A DNA stretch of 10,528 bases, taken from contig JAGHAD010000121.1 of assembly GCA_021161685.1 (NCBI GenBank), positions 1 through 10,528 of the forward strand, in the 5' to 3' direction. Under the pieces are notes generated by a model that saw nothing but the letters and a program-made list of their open reading frames with translations, made no database searches and was not told the origin of the DNA. The position numbers and the translations under genes were made by a program. Positions 1 to 6,541 of this stretch are shown here, in pieces. Numbering within the stretch: position 1 is the first letter of the stretch; each line of letters starts with the position of its first letter. Source of the stretch: Thermoplasmata archaeon (GTDB taxonomy: Archaea; Thermoplasmatota; E2; DHVEG-1; B18-G2).

Positions 1-1278
1 CAATTCAAGAGGAGGTTCGGTATTTCTCAAGTCTTCATCAACTACGAGCAAGATCTCCAGCTTATCTATCCTCCTCTGGACAACTTGGAATCTCTTTATC
101 TTGAATGTTTTTAGCTCGTGAAGCACATCTGCAACTAGAGTGAATGCTCCAGAAGGATAGACCCTTCCTCCAGGTAGAACAATGTCCATAGACACTCTAC
201 CCTCTATCCTGTCTATAATTTTGGTCTGTATACCGCAATTGCACCTATCATCTGAGAGTACTATCCAGTCATCCAATCCAACATACCTAACTATTGGAGT
301 GCCTCCTCCGTAAAGCTTGGTAATGCAAGCCTTACCTCTCTCTCCAGGTGCAACCTGATTATAATTGTCATTGAGGGCTTCAACTACTACAAAATCGGAA
401 TGAACGTGATAATTTCCTTCCTTGCACTGAAAAGCAATACCACAGCCAGTTTCAACGCATGAATAAATGTCTACAATTCTGCAGCCAAATGTATCCTCTA
501 CATAACTCCTCGTGTACTTATCCAGCATGGCGCCACTCGTGGCAAGCAGCTTTGGCTTTACATTCTTACCATAACCCTTTCTCATCCAGTGAGCAAGGCT
601 TAACAATATTCCGCCATAAGTAAGAATACAGTCTGGTTTGAAATCGTCCAATTCTCTCAAAAGCTCAAGTGGATGTGACTCGATTCTTAACAATTTAACC
701 TTCTTCGCTAGCGGTAGAAATTTTATGGCTGAATAGACTCCAAAGGCATACTCTTGGTCTGCCCTGTATGGATTGAAATTTCCTATGTTTGCTATCTTGA
801 GGTCTCTCCAATTGAAACCATTTGCCCTCAGCATTGCAAAGAAAGTGCCATAACTTTTCATTATCCCATACCAATCAACATACAAGCATAGAGGTTTCCC
901 GGTTGATCCTCCCGTAGTTACTACCTTTCCCTTTCTCTTATCAAAATCGTATGGTACTATGTCATCCGGATAACCTCTCCTCAGCTCGTCTCTCGTCATT
1001 ATTGGGATTTTCTCAATATCCTTGACAGACGTTATATCATCTGCTTTAAATCCGTTCTCTTCAAACTTCCTCCTGTAAACCGGTACCTTGGAGGCGTATT
1101 TGACAACCTCTCTGAGCTTTCTGCTCTGATAAGCTTCTAACTTACGGTGATCCCATTTTATTATCCTGTATTCATCCTGTGCCAACTCTTTCAAACACCT
1201 AGCAGTGAATATGGGATTGAGGAAAGGATTCATCCTTTGGCTTATCTCTCTCGGGATTAAATTCTTTATCCTTTGCAT
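1..1278 (-). CDS. PaaK/CapK-type adenylate-forming enzyme (phenylacetate-CoA ligase family), C-terminus cut off
   Basis: This is a 426-residue N-terminal part of an ANL-superfamily adenylate-forming enzyme; the reading frame is still open at the window edge. Visible motifs are the phosphate-binding loop TTGGSTGKP (about 121-129), YSCVETG (272-278, matching the Y-x-x-x-E region that contacts AMP), RYVGLDDW (331-338) and RCNCG (345-349), a cysteine pair often seen in this family. Relatives activate a carboxylic acid with ATP and pass it to CoA or another acceptor; the group includes phenylacetate-CoA ligase, coenzyme F390 synthetase and capsule-associated CapK proteins. The sequence does not reveal the substrate. 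I chose the ATG at 1278 because a TATA-like element at 1307-1316 sits the right distance upstream. The alternative in-frame ATG at 1320 would put that element inside the gene and has no TATA box of its own. The gene diverges from PGI/PMI. The family is confident, the substrate unknown. Confidence 0.85.
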   Translation of the reverse strand, partial: MQRIKNLIPREISQRMNPFLNPIFTARCLKELAQDEYRIIKWDHRKLEAYQSRKLREVVKYASKVPVYRRKFEENGFKADDITSVKDIEKIPIMTRDELRRGYPDDIVPYDFDKRKGKVVTTGGSTGKPLCLYVDWYGIMKSYGTFFAMLRANGFNWRDLKIANIGNFNPYRADQEYAFGVYSAIKFLPLAKKVKLLRIESHPLELLRELDDFKPDCILTYGGILLSLAHWMRKGYGKNVKPKLLATSGAMLDKYTRSYVEDTFGCRIVDIYSCVETGCGIAFQCKEGNYHVHSDFVVVEALNDNYNQVAPGERGKACITKLYGGGTPIVRYVGLDDWIVLSDDRCNCGIQTKIIDRIEGRVSMDIVLPGGRVYPSGAFTLVADVLHELKTFKIKRFQVVQRRIDKLEILLVVDEDLRNTEPPLEL

Positions 1279-1306
1279 GGCACCAGAAGAAAGATCCAAA
1301 TACGCA

Positions 1307-1316
1307 ACATATAAAA
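1307..1316. promoter_or_regulatory. TATA-like element between divergent genes, possibly used in both directions
   Basis: The sequence ACATATAAAA is the only clear TATA-like element in the 60-base gap. Its centre (about 1312) lies 27 bases before the ATG of PGI/PMI at 1339, typical of a leaderless archaeal gene. It also lies 34 bases before the ATG of the minus-strand ligase at 1278, which would give a leader of about 8 bases. Use by the plus-strand gene is the stronger call. Bidirectional use is an inference. Confidence 0.55.
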
Positions 1317-1338
1317 CCATGATTTACTTAGGTGCTCT

Positions 1339-2391
1339 ATGCTCGACGATCCAGAAGTTATCAGAAGGATAGATAGTTCCGGTATGCTGGATACCGTTGA
1401 AAGGATGCCAGACCAGATGGAGGATGCCTTGGGATTGACGGAAGGGATAGAAGGAAAGGAAGGTATAAGCAACGTTATCATTAGCGGAATGGGGGGATCC
1501 GCAATTTCTGGAGATATGATTCAAGCTTGGTTAAAAGGATCTACACAAATCCCAATATATGTCAATAGGGATTATGACGTTCCCGCATGGATTGGTGAAA
1601 AAACACTAGCTATTTTCATAAGCTATTCCGGCAATACCGAGGAAACTCTAAGTGCATTCGAAAAGGCGATGTCCAAAAAATCCATTTGCGTTGGAATATC
1701 TTCTGGAGGTATTCTGGAAGAGAAGTGTAAAGAGAGAGGTTGCATCCATATTAAGGTACCAAGGGGTTATCAACCTAGAGCCGCCATTGCTTACTTACTC
1801 GTGCCGACCATAGCCATATTGAGGGCATTCAAAGTAATAACGGAAAGATCATTTAGCGAGCTTAAGGATGCAATAATGACTCTCAAAAGCATGAAAAGAG
1901 AGGTAGGAAAAATTAGGAAGGAAAGGGATAACAAAGCAAAACAAATAGCAAGAGAAATCCATGGAACCTTTCCACACATTTACGGATGGTCTTATCTGGC
2001 TCCAGTGGCAAGGAGATGGAGGACCCAGCTCAACGAAAATAGCAAAATCATAGCTAGAGAAGATATGATACCTGAATGCAATCATAACGATATAGTTGGA
2101 TGGTCTGCAAATAAGGAAGTATCAAAGATATCGAGCTGTATCATACTTAGAGACAAAAACGAGCCAGAAAAGATCAAAAGAAGGATAGAATTCATGAAAG
2201 AAATCTTTAAGGAGGGGGATGCTAAAGTTATAGAGGTGGAAGCGATTGGAAGAAGGAAATTGTCTAGGATGCTTTCACTACTCTACATGGGAGATCTTGT
2301 CAGTTGTTATCTTGCCATCATTAGAGGTATCGATCCCACCCCAGTTACCGTTATTTCTCGCTTAAAGGAAGAACTGTCCAAGGTTAAATAA
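1339..2391 (+). CDS. Bifunctional phosphoglucose/phosphomannose isomerase
   Basis: The 350-residue product matches the archaeal PGI/PMI family, which interconverts glucose-6-phosphate or mannose-6-phosphate with fructose-6-phosphate in the cytoplasm and links glycolysis/gluconeogenesis to mannose-based sugar nucleotides. It has two SIS-type sugar isomerase folds. The first carries GMGGSAISGD (50-59) and the phosphate-binding SYSGNTEET (95-103). The sequence LNENSK (231-236) supplies the likely catalytic glutamate E233, and ECNHND (246-251) supplies histidine H249. The E-to-H spacing of 16 equals that recalled for the Pyrobaculum aerophilum enzyme (E203/H219). Length is normal for the family. 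The ATG at 1339 lies 27 bases after a TATA-like box, so the mRNA is probably leaderless. The stop codon overlaps the end of the convergent PLP-enzyme gene. No defect is visible. Confidence 0.93.
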   Translation: MLDDPEVIRRIDSSGMLDTVERMPDQMEDALGLTEGIEGKEGISNVIISGMGGSAISGDMIQAWLKGSTQIPIYVNRDYDVPAWIGEKTLAIFISYSGNTEETLSAFEKAMSKKSICVGISSGGILEEKCKERGCIHIKVPRGYQPRAAIAYLLVPTIAILRAFKVITERSFSELKDAIMTLKSMKREVGKIRKERDNKAKQIAREIHGTFPHIYGWSYLAPVARRWRTQLNENSKIIAREDMIPECNHNDIVGWSANKEVSKISSCIILRDKNEPEKIKRRIEFMKEIFKEGDAKVIEVEAIGRRKLSRMLSLLYMGDLVSCYLAIIRGIDPTPVTVISRLKEELSKVK

Positions 2392-3565
2392 CTTTTAGCT
2401 CCTTGCCAACTTTTTCGTATACGCTGAGCGCGAAGTCGAGATCCTCTCTTGTCATTCCGGCATTCATTTGGTTCCTTATTCTAGCCTTGTCCCTTGCCAC
2501 CATTGGATAAACTATAGCTAGAGCAAATATTCCTTCTTGGTACAGTCTTTCGGCAAGCTCCTTTGTCTTCTTGCTGTCTCCTATTATCACAGGTATGATC
2601 GGAGTTTCACTTAAACCCGTATCATAGCCCATACTTTCTATTTCTTTCTTGAAGTATCTTGTATTCTCCCAAAGCTTCCTAACCCTTTCCGGCTCCTTTT
2701 CCACTATCTCCAAAGCTGCGATGTTAGCTGCAGCAATATGAGGAGGAAAGGCTGCACTTAACAACCATGTCCTAGCCTTGTTGTAGGCAAATTTGATCAA
2801 ATCCTCTGTACCAGCCAGCATTCCTCCAAAACTTCCAAATGCTTTCGAAAAGGTTCCTATCTGGAAATGTATTTCCTTCTCCAAACCAAAATGTCTCCCT
2901 ATACCATGCCCGTCTCCAAGAACTCCCTCACCATGCGCATCATCTACATATATCATCGCCCTGTATTCTTCTGCAAGCTTGTGTATCTCTTTTAATTTGG
3001 CAATATCTCCGTCCATACTGAAAACTCCATCCGTAAGTATGATGACTCTCCTGTAATCCTTTTTGTTTGCTTCTTTCAATATCTTCTCTAGAGCTGCCAT
3101 GTCAGAGTGCGGATAAATGGCTCTCTCCGCCTTTGATAGCCTTACTCCGTCTATGATGGATCCATGATTGAGCTCATCAGAAACCAAGAGATCTCCCTTT
3201 CCCGCTATCTGAGGGATCAAACCAGAATTTGCAGCAAAACCTGTCTGGAAAGCAATTGCAGATTCAGTTCCTTTAAATTCCGCTATTTTTTTGTATAACT
3301 CTACATGTATGTCCATGGTTCCAGCTATCGACCAATCTGAGCCTGCCCCAGCACCATATTTCTCTATAGCTTTGATTGCCGCTTCCTTTAGCCTGGGGTC
3401 ATTTGCCAGATTCAGATAATTGTTGGATGCAAGCATCAAGCAAGGTTTCCCTTCGACGACGACGCGAGGCTCTGAAGGGCCATTCAAACTTTTTATAACC
3501 CATGTCAGTCCCTGCCTTTCCATCTCTTCGTATTCTCTCCTCAGGAATTCAGTCATTTCTCTCAT
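2384..3565 (-). CDS. Glycine C-acetyltransferase (2-amino-3-ketobutyrate CoA ligase)-like PLP enzyme
   Basis: This 393-residue protein belongs to the alpha-oxoamine synthases, fold-type I PLP enzymes that condense an amino acid with an acyl-CoA. Visible signatures are the N-terminal SNNYLNLA (47-54), LNHGSIIDGVRLSKAERA (132-149, with the cofactor-stacking H134), TDGVFSMDG (178-186), DDAHGEGVLG (208-217) and GTFSKAFGSFGG (237-248) with the Schiff-base lysine K241. The TDGVFSMDG segment, RIRNQM near the C-terminus and the final KELKVI closely recall E. coli Kbl, which joins glycine and acetyl-CoA in threonine breakdown. The lysine region looks closer to BioF and other family members, so another acyl donor cannot be excluded. 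No threonine dehydrogenase or biotin gene is in view. The ATG at 3565 follows a GGGGGAG Shine-Dalgarno-like tract (3570-3576). The gene starts 47 bases after the kinase gene on the same strand. Confidence 0.85.
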   Translation of the reverse strand: MREMTEFLRREYEEMERQGLTWVIKSLNGPSEPRVVVEGKPCLMLASNNYLNLANDPRLKEAAIKAIEKYGAGAGSDWSIAGTMDIHVELYKKIAEFKGTESAIAFQTGFAANSGLIPQIAGKGDLLVSDELNHGSIIDGVRLSKAERAIYPHSDMAALEKILKEANKKDYRRVIILTDGVFSMDGDIAKLKEIHKLAEEYRAMIYVDDAHGEGVLGDGHGIGRHFGLEKEIHFQIGTFSKAFGSFGGMLAGTEDLIKFAYNKARTWLLSAAFPPHIAAANIAALEIVEKEPERVRKLWENTRYFKKEIESMGYDTGLSETPIIPVIIGDSKKTKELAERLYQEGIFALAIVYPMVARDKARIRNQMNAGMTREDLDFALSVYEKVGKELKVI

Positions 3566-3594
3566 TTTGCTCCCCCATGGAGTATGGGAATTGT

Positions 3595-3604
3595 GTATTA
3601 AAAG
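3595..3604 (-). promoter_or_regulatory. Possible TATA box for the Kbl-like gene
   Basis: On the minus strand this reads CTTTTAATAC. Its centre is about 35 bases before the ATG at 3565, predicting a short leader of about 9 bases. That would cut into the Shine-Dalgarno-like tract at 3570-3576, so the gene may instead be translated from readthrough of the upstream kinase transcript, or the box may be wrong. Confidence 0.35.
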
Positions 3605-3612
3605 TTGTTGGT

Positions 3613-5400
3613 TTACTTCTTGGTAATCTCTCCAGCCGGCAGGGTAAAAATTATGCTCGTTCCTTTTCCAATGCCCTCGCTCTCAGCCCATATCCTGCCA
3701 CCATGTCTCTCAACTATTTTTTTACATATCGATAATCCAAGTCCAGATGTGCTTAAATCGTGCCTCGATTCATCGGCTTTGTAAAATTCATCAAAAATTT
3801 TTTCTTTTTGCTCTTCCGTTAAACCGATTCCATTATCCCTAACTTCTATTACCACCTCATCTCCAACTCTTTTTGCACTGAATTCAATCCATCCACCTTT
3901 TGGAGTATACCTAACTGAGTTGGAGATCAAATTTGCAAAGATTTCTTTTAACCTTAACTTATCCGCCTTGACACAGATCGATGTATCTATCTTGTTGATG
4001 GGATGTATATCCTTTTCTTTCAATAGATACTCGTTTTCAATCAAGATTTCTTCAACGACGCTGTGCAGGTTCAAATCTTCAAGCTTTGGCTTATAATTAG
4101 GTGTGCTTAGCTGTGCTAAGCTGAGCGTATCTGTTACTAGATCTTTCATGTAGTTAACATTTCTTGAAATGATATCCAAAAGTCTTACTACCTCTTTGTC
4201 CTTGACTCTTTCTTTTATCAGTGGAAGCAAAGACATTATTGGAGTTAGAGGTGTTTTAAGATCGTGACCCAACTGTTTTATGAAATCATCTTTTTGCTTT
4301 ATCAACTTCCACACTTCCTTTGTTCTTTCCTTAACCTTCTCTTCCAGATGTTTATTTAGTTCTTCCAGTTCATTCTGATATCTCTTGATATCTGTTATGT
4401 CCCTCGCTATCAATATTTTTCCAATGACCTCTCCTTTCTTGTCCTTTACAGGCTGGATTGCGATATCGTAAAACCTTCCATTTTTCTCACATGTTTTCTT
4501 TTCCTCGCTGTGTAAAATTCTCAGAATATCTGTATCTATAGGTAGATCCATCACAGATTTTCCCACCACCTCATCTTTCCTCTTTGATATGAATTTCTCC
4601 GCAGACTTGTTCAAATCTATCAATCTAAGTTCTTCATCAAATACCATGACTGCATCTGCCATGTTTTCAACAATCTTGTCTCTAGCTATTGGAATGATTT
4701 CTATCAACCTTAACTTGTAAATCCCAATGAACGCAAAAAAGGAGGATAATGAAAAAGAAACCGGTGTTAAATCGAATGGACACACTCTGGATAAATATAT
4801 AAAGCTAAAAGCGATCGGAAGTAGAGCAGCCGTGATAATGAATAGAGATTTTTTCTTGTAAAGACTAGAATAACTTATAGCTTCTTTTAACAGCATGCTG
4901 CTTCCTGCAAAAACGAGGAAGTAAGAATAACTGACAAAAACCCAAAACCAAGGTCCGTATCTCGAAAGAGGCATGGTAACTCCGTAAATTCTTATGGTAC
5001 TCGAGGAAGACCATACGAGGTGATGAAAGTCATCCGTTAACCTGAGAAGTAAAGTTATAACAGGTATTATGTATAAAAGATAGGGTTTTCTTTCAACAAT
5101 TTTCAAGGGCTCTCTCGCGTATATCGATGCAAATATGAACCATGATGGCGGAAGCGAGGTCATACCGAGATAGGTGAGTTTTGAGAAGATCAATTTCAAA
5201 TCGAGATCTGAAGCAACTATCTGCAAACCATGCATAATAGACCATATTGCAGTAGATACAAGCACGACCACGAAGTACTTGCTCATCCTATCTTTTCTCT
5301 GAGACCAGGTAAGAAATGCAACCAGTATCGAAAATGAGAAGGCTACCAAGGTAAGTAGGAATAGGAAGAAAGCCTCTAACGTTATACTTTGAGAGTGCAT
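3613..5400 (-). CDS. Membrane sensor histidine kinase (7TM-PAS-HisKA-HATPase)
   Basis: This 595-residue protein has about seven hydrophobic helices in residues 8-230, resembling the 7TM sensor region of some histidine kinases. A PAS domain follows (about 242-336), then a charged coiled-coil linker (338-368). The HisKA dimerisation domain contains LGHDLKTPLTP with phosphoacceptor H379. The HATPase domain has its N-box asparagines in ANLISNS (N490, N494), the G1 box RDNGIGL (521-527) and the G2 box SGLGLS (552-557). All catalytic boxes look intact, so it should autophosphorylate in response to a membrane or PAS-sensed signal. The ligand is not evident. No response regulator is adjacent on either side, so it is an orphan in this window. 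The ATG at 5400 lies about 29 bases from a minus-strand TATA-like box, which fits a leaderless mRNA. It diverges from a small membrane-protein gene. Confidence 0.92.
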   Translation of the reverse strand: MHSQSITLEAFFLFLLTLVAFSFSILVAFLTWSQRKDRMSKYFVVVLVSTAIWSIMHGLQIVASDLDLKLIFSKLTYLGMTSLPPSWFIFASIYAREPLKIVERKPYLLYIIPVITLLLRLTDDFHHLVWSSSSTIRIYGVTMPLSRYGPWFWVFVSYSYFLVFAGSSMLLKEAISYSSLYKKKSLFIITAALLPIAFSFIYLSRVCPFDLTPVSFSLSSFFAFIGIYKLRLIEIIPIARDKIVENMADAVMVFDEELRLIDLNKSAEKFISKRKDEVVGKSVMDLPIDTDILRILHSEEKKTCEKNGRFYDIAIQPVKDKKGEVIGKILIARDITDIKRYQNELEELNKHLEEKVKERTKEVWKLIKQKDDFIKQLGHDLKTPLTPIMSLLPLIKERVKDKEVVRLLDIISRNVNYMKDLVTDTLSLAQLSTPNYKPKLEDLNLHSVVEEILIENEYLLKEKDIHPINKIDTSICVKADKLRLKEIFANLISNSVRYTPKGGWIEFSAKRVGDEVVIEVRDNGIGLTEEQKEKIFDEFYKADESRHDLSTSGLGLSICKKIVERHGGRIWAESEGIGKGTSIIFTLPAGEITKK

Positions 5401-5424
5401 CCCTTTAACACTAAGCGGTAAACG

Positions 5425-5433
5425 TTTTTAAAG
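5425..5433 (-). promoter_or_regulatory. TATA box of the histidine kinase gene
   Basis: The minus strand reads CTTTAAAAA, centred about 29 bases before the kinase ATG at 5400. It predicts a transcript starting within about 3 bases of the start codon. Confidence 0.55.
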
Positions 5434-5446
5434 TTAGTGAAGAAAG

Positions 5447-5454
5447 ATTTAAAG
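5447..5454 (+). promoter_or_regulatory. TATA box of the small membrane protein gene
   Basis: The element ATTTAAAG is centred near 5450, about 29 bases before the ATG at 5479. It stands back to back with the kinase TATA box roughly 20 bases away. Its place inside the longer GTG-initiated reading (from 5437) argues against that upstream start. Confidence 0.55.
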
Positions 5455-5478
5455 GTTGTTTTTCTTTTTGTGGGTAAA

Positions 5479-5655
5479 ATGCAGATCAAAGTTGGAAAAT
5501 TAATTTCGTTCCTCCTTCTGGTAGGAACCATAATCATGTACATAGGATGGTCAGTTTCATATAATGATTGGGGAGACATAGGAGTTTATTCCTTCTGCGC
5601 CTTCTTTGGAGCACTCGCAATCCTTCTTTTTCTAATGTCATCATCAAGAGAGTGA
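5479..5655 (+). CDS. Small two-helix membrane protein, function unknown
   Basis: The product is 58 residues from the ATG at 5479. I do not recognise a family. After a short basic start (MQIKVGK) there are two hydrophobic segments, about residues 8-26 and 36-54, separated by a short polar loop with YNDWGD. A helical hairpin in the cytoplasmic membrane is likely, with a charged SSSRE tail. An in-frame GTG at 5437 would add 14 residues, but a TATA-like box overlaps that extension and lies the correct distance from 5479, so I prefer the shorter form. The gene is divergent from the sensor kinase and 34 bases upstream of another small gene that appears to have its own TATA box. A link to the kinase is only suggested by position. 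Confidence 0.6.
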   Translation: MQIKVGKLISFLLLVGTIIMYIGWSVSYNDWGDIGVYSFCAFFGALAILLFLMSSSRE

Positions 5656-5659
5656 AAAA

Positions 5660-5669
5660 GTTTTATAAG
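5660..5669 (+). promoter_or_regulatory. TATA box of the DUF5678-like gene
   Basis: The sequence GTTTTATAAG is centred about 26 bases before the ATG at 5690, the spacing expected for a leaderless archaeal transcript. It starts only a few bases after the preceding stop codon. Confidence 0.6.
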
Positions 5670-5689
5670 GAGAGAACCTTTCTCTTCTG

Positions 5690-5863
5690 ATGATCACGCT
5701 AGAAGATATTGAAAAATTTTCGGGAAAATGGATCCTCATTATTGGTGATGAGATAGTCAATTGTAGCTATAGCCTGGAAGAAATGCTGAAGGAAGCCGAG
5801 GAATATCCACCTGAGGAAGTAGCCATAGCAAAAATACCCCCCAAACCTTTCATACCGAGATAA
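5690..5863 (+). CDS. Small DUF5678-like protein (57 aa)
   Basis: This short gene reads from ATG 5690 to TAA 5861-5863. The product has the layout of the small archaeal DUF5678 family as I recall it. A WILIIGDEIV strand pair (residues 14-23) resembles the family's W-x-x-I-x-G-x-x-V pattern. An acidic helix, SLEEMLKEAEEYP (28-40), follows, then a strand AIAKIP (45-50) and a short proline-rich tail. No catalytic residues stand out. Function is unknown for the family; many members are encoded as small stand-alone soluble proteins. A TATA box 26 bases upstream supports this start and independent transcription. The next feature is the promoter of tRNA-Ser. That this is a real gene is fairly likely; the family assignment is from memory of the pattern. 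Confidence 0.65.
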   Translation: MITLEDIEKFSGKWILIIGDEIVNCSYSLEEMLKEAEEYPPEEVAIAKIPPKPFIPR

Positions 5864-5878
5864 TGGTGCAGGCATAAC

Positions 5879-5887
5879 TTTTTAAAA
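5879..5887 (+). promoter_or_regulatory. TATA box of the tRNA-Ser unit
   Basis: The sequence TTTTTAAAA is centred about 30 bases before the first base of tRNA-Ser. It predicts a 5' leader of a few bases. It may drive the whole tRNA-Ser, winged-helix gene and tRNA-Phe unit. Confidence 0.55.
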
Positions 5888-5912
5888 CCGATCTCTATAT
5901 CTCATTCTAGGA

Positions 5913-5997
5913 GCGGGGATGGCCCAGCCTGGTACGGCGCAGGGTTGCTAACCCTGTGGGCGTTATGCCCGCGCGAGTTCGAATCTCGCTCCCCGCG
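5913..5997 (+). tRNA. tRNA-Ser(GCU)
   Basis: This is an 85-base tRNA with a complete cloverleaf. The acceptor stem is GCGGGGA (5913-5919) with TCCCCGC (5990-5996). The anticodon stem is CAGGG/CCCTG and the loop TTGCTAA has anticodon GCT at 5947-5949. The long class II variable arm (GGGC/GCCC) and discriminator G5997 are typical of archaeal serine tRNA. The T arm is GCGAG/CTCGC. CCA is not encoded. A37 follows an anticodon reading AGU/AGC, so it is an expected t6A (KEOPS) substrate; a KEOPS subunit gene lies in this window. Confidence 0.97.
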
Positions 5998-6019
5998 CTA
6001 AAACAAAAAGTTGATAAAG

Positions 6020-6340
6020 ATGGAGGAGGAGAGCACCCTAACCTCGATTATACAATCTGAAATTAATTTGCTTAAAAGACACATAAAGGTGTTAAAAGCT
6101 GTTGTTGAGAAAGAGCCCGTTGGCATCATAAGGTTATCTGAAATTACTGGATATCCGCAGCATATGGTTAGGTACTCTCTTCATGTTTTAGAGCAAGAAG
6201 GTGTTATTGAGCCTTCACCTAGAGGTGCTGTTACCACAAGGAAATTGAAAAGCGTAATAGAAAGTCTCAAAAAGGTTTTAAGCGATATAGATATAGAGAT
6301 TAATGACTTGATAAAAGAATTGAACGAATTGCCGCGGTAA
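6020..6340 (+). CDS. Small winged-helix DNA-binding protein
   Basis: The product is 106 residues from ATG 6020; a TTG at 6011 would add only three. Residues 22-72 read as a winged helix-turn-helix: a first helix LKRHIKVLKAVVE, then IIRLSEITGYP, a recognition helix QHMVRYSLHVLEQEG (47-61) and a wing around VIEPSPRGAVTT. A C-terminal amphipathic helix (about 73-103) may serve dimerisation. It is probably a transcription regulator; targets are unknown. It starts 22 bases after tRNA-Ser with no visible Shine-Dalgarno and no room for a separate promoter outside that tRNA, so it is probably co-transcribed with it. Its last ten bases, including the stop codon, are the first ten bases of tRNA-Phe, so cutting that tRNA out by RNase P would remove the stop codon from the message. 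Confidence 0.8.
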   Translation: MEEESTLTSIIQSEINLLKRHIKVLKAVVEKEPVGIIRLSEITGYPQHMVRYSLHVLEQEGVIEPSPRGAVTTRKLKSVIESLKKVLSDIDIEINDLIKELNELPR

Positions 6341-6404
6341 CTCAGTCTGGGAGAGTGCACGGCTGAAGACCGTGAGGTCGAGGGTTCAAATCCCTCCCGC
6401 GGCA
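6331..6404 (+). tRNA. tRNA-Phe(GAA)
   Basis: This is a 74-base tRNA. The acceptor stem is GCCGCGG (6331-6337) with CCGCGGC (6397-6403), and the discriminator is A6404. The anticodon stem is CACGG/CCGTG and the loop CTGAAGA has GAA at 6365-6367. G37 fits the m1G/wyosine pathway of archaeal tRNA-Phe. The T arm is GAGGG/CCCTC with loop TTCAAAT. CCA is not encoded. Its first ten bases overlap the end of the winged-helix gene, and that gene's TAA stop is tRNA positions 8-10. No strong TATA box is obvious at the expected place inside the protein gene; AT-rich sequence near 6286-6300 is the only candidate. Confidence 0.97.
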
Positions 6405-6541
6405 TCTTAGAAGGTTAAATTCCCTCACTGATTTTCGCAAGGATAGGTTTAGCAGGCTGAGCAAGAAAATAAAAGGGCATGTGCAAACTGAAATTAAGGT
6501 AGGAAGACGGAAATCAGATCCTAAACAGAGAGCTTCGCCCT

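Noticed and set aside
3420..3735. Plus-strand open frames across the Kbl-like gene start and the kinase end
   Set aside because: They are antisense shadows of two genes with clear conserved motifs and have no recognisable protein features of their own.
5160..5865. Shared string CATACCGAGATA at about 5161 and 5851
   Set aside because: It is a single 12-base match in an AT-rich region, with no flanking similarity and no further copies seen.
6405..6541. Spacer between tRNA-Phe and the end of aIF5A, checked for a small RNA or gene
   Set aside because: A plus-strand frame stays open but has no start codon and a lysine/arginine-rich, low-information reading. CTGA-like matches occur, but no paired C/D box or K-turn pattern is convincing.
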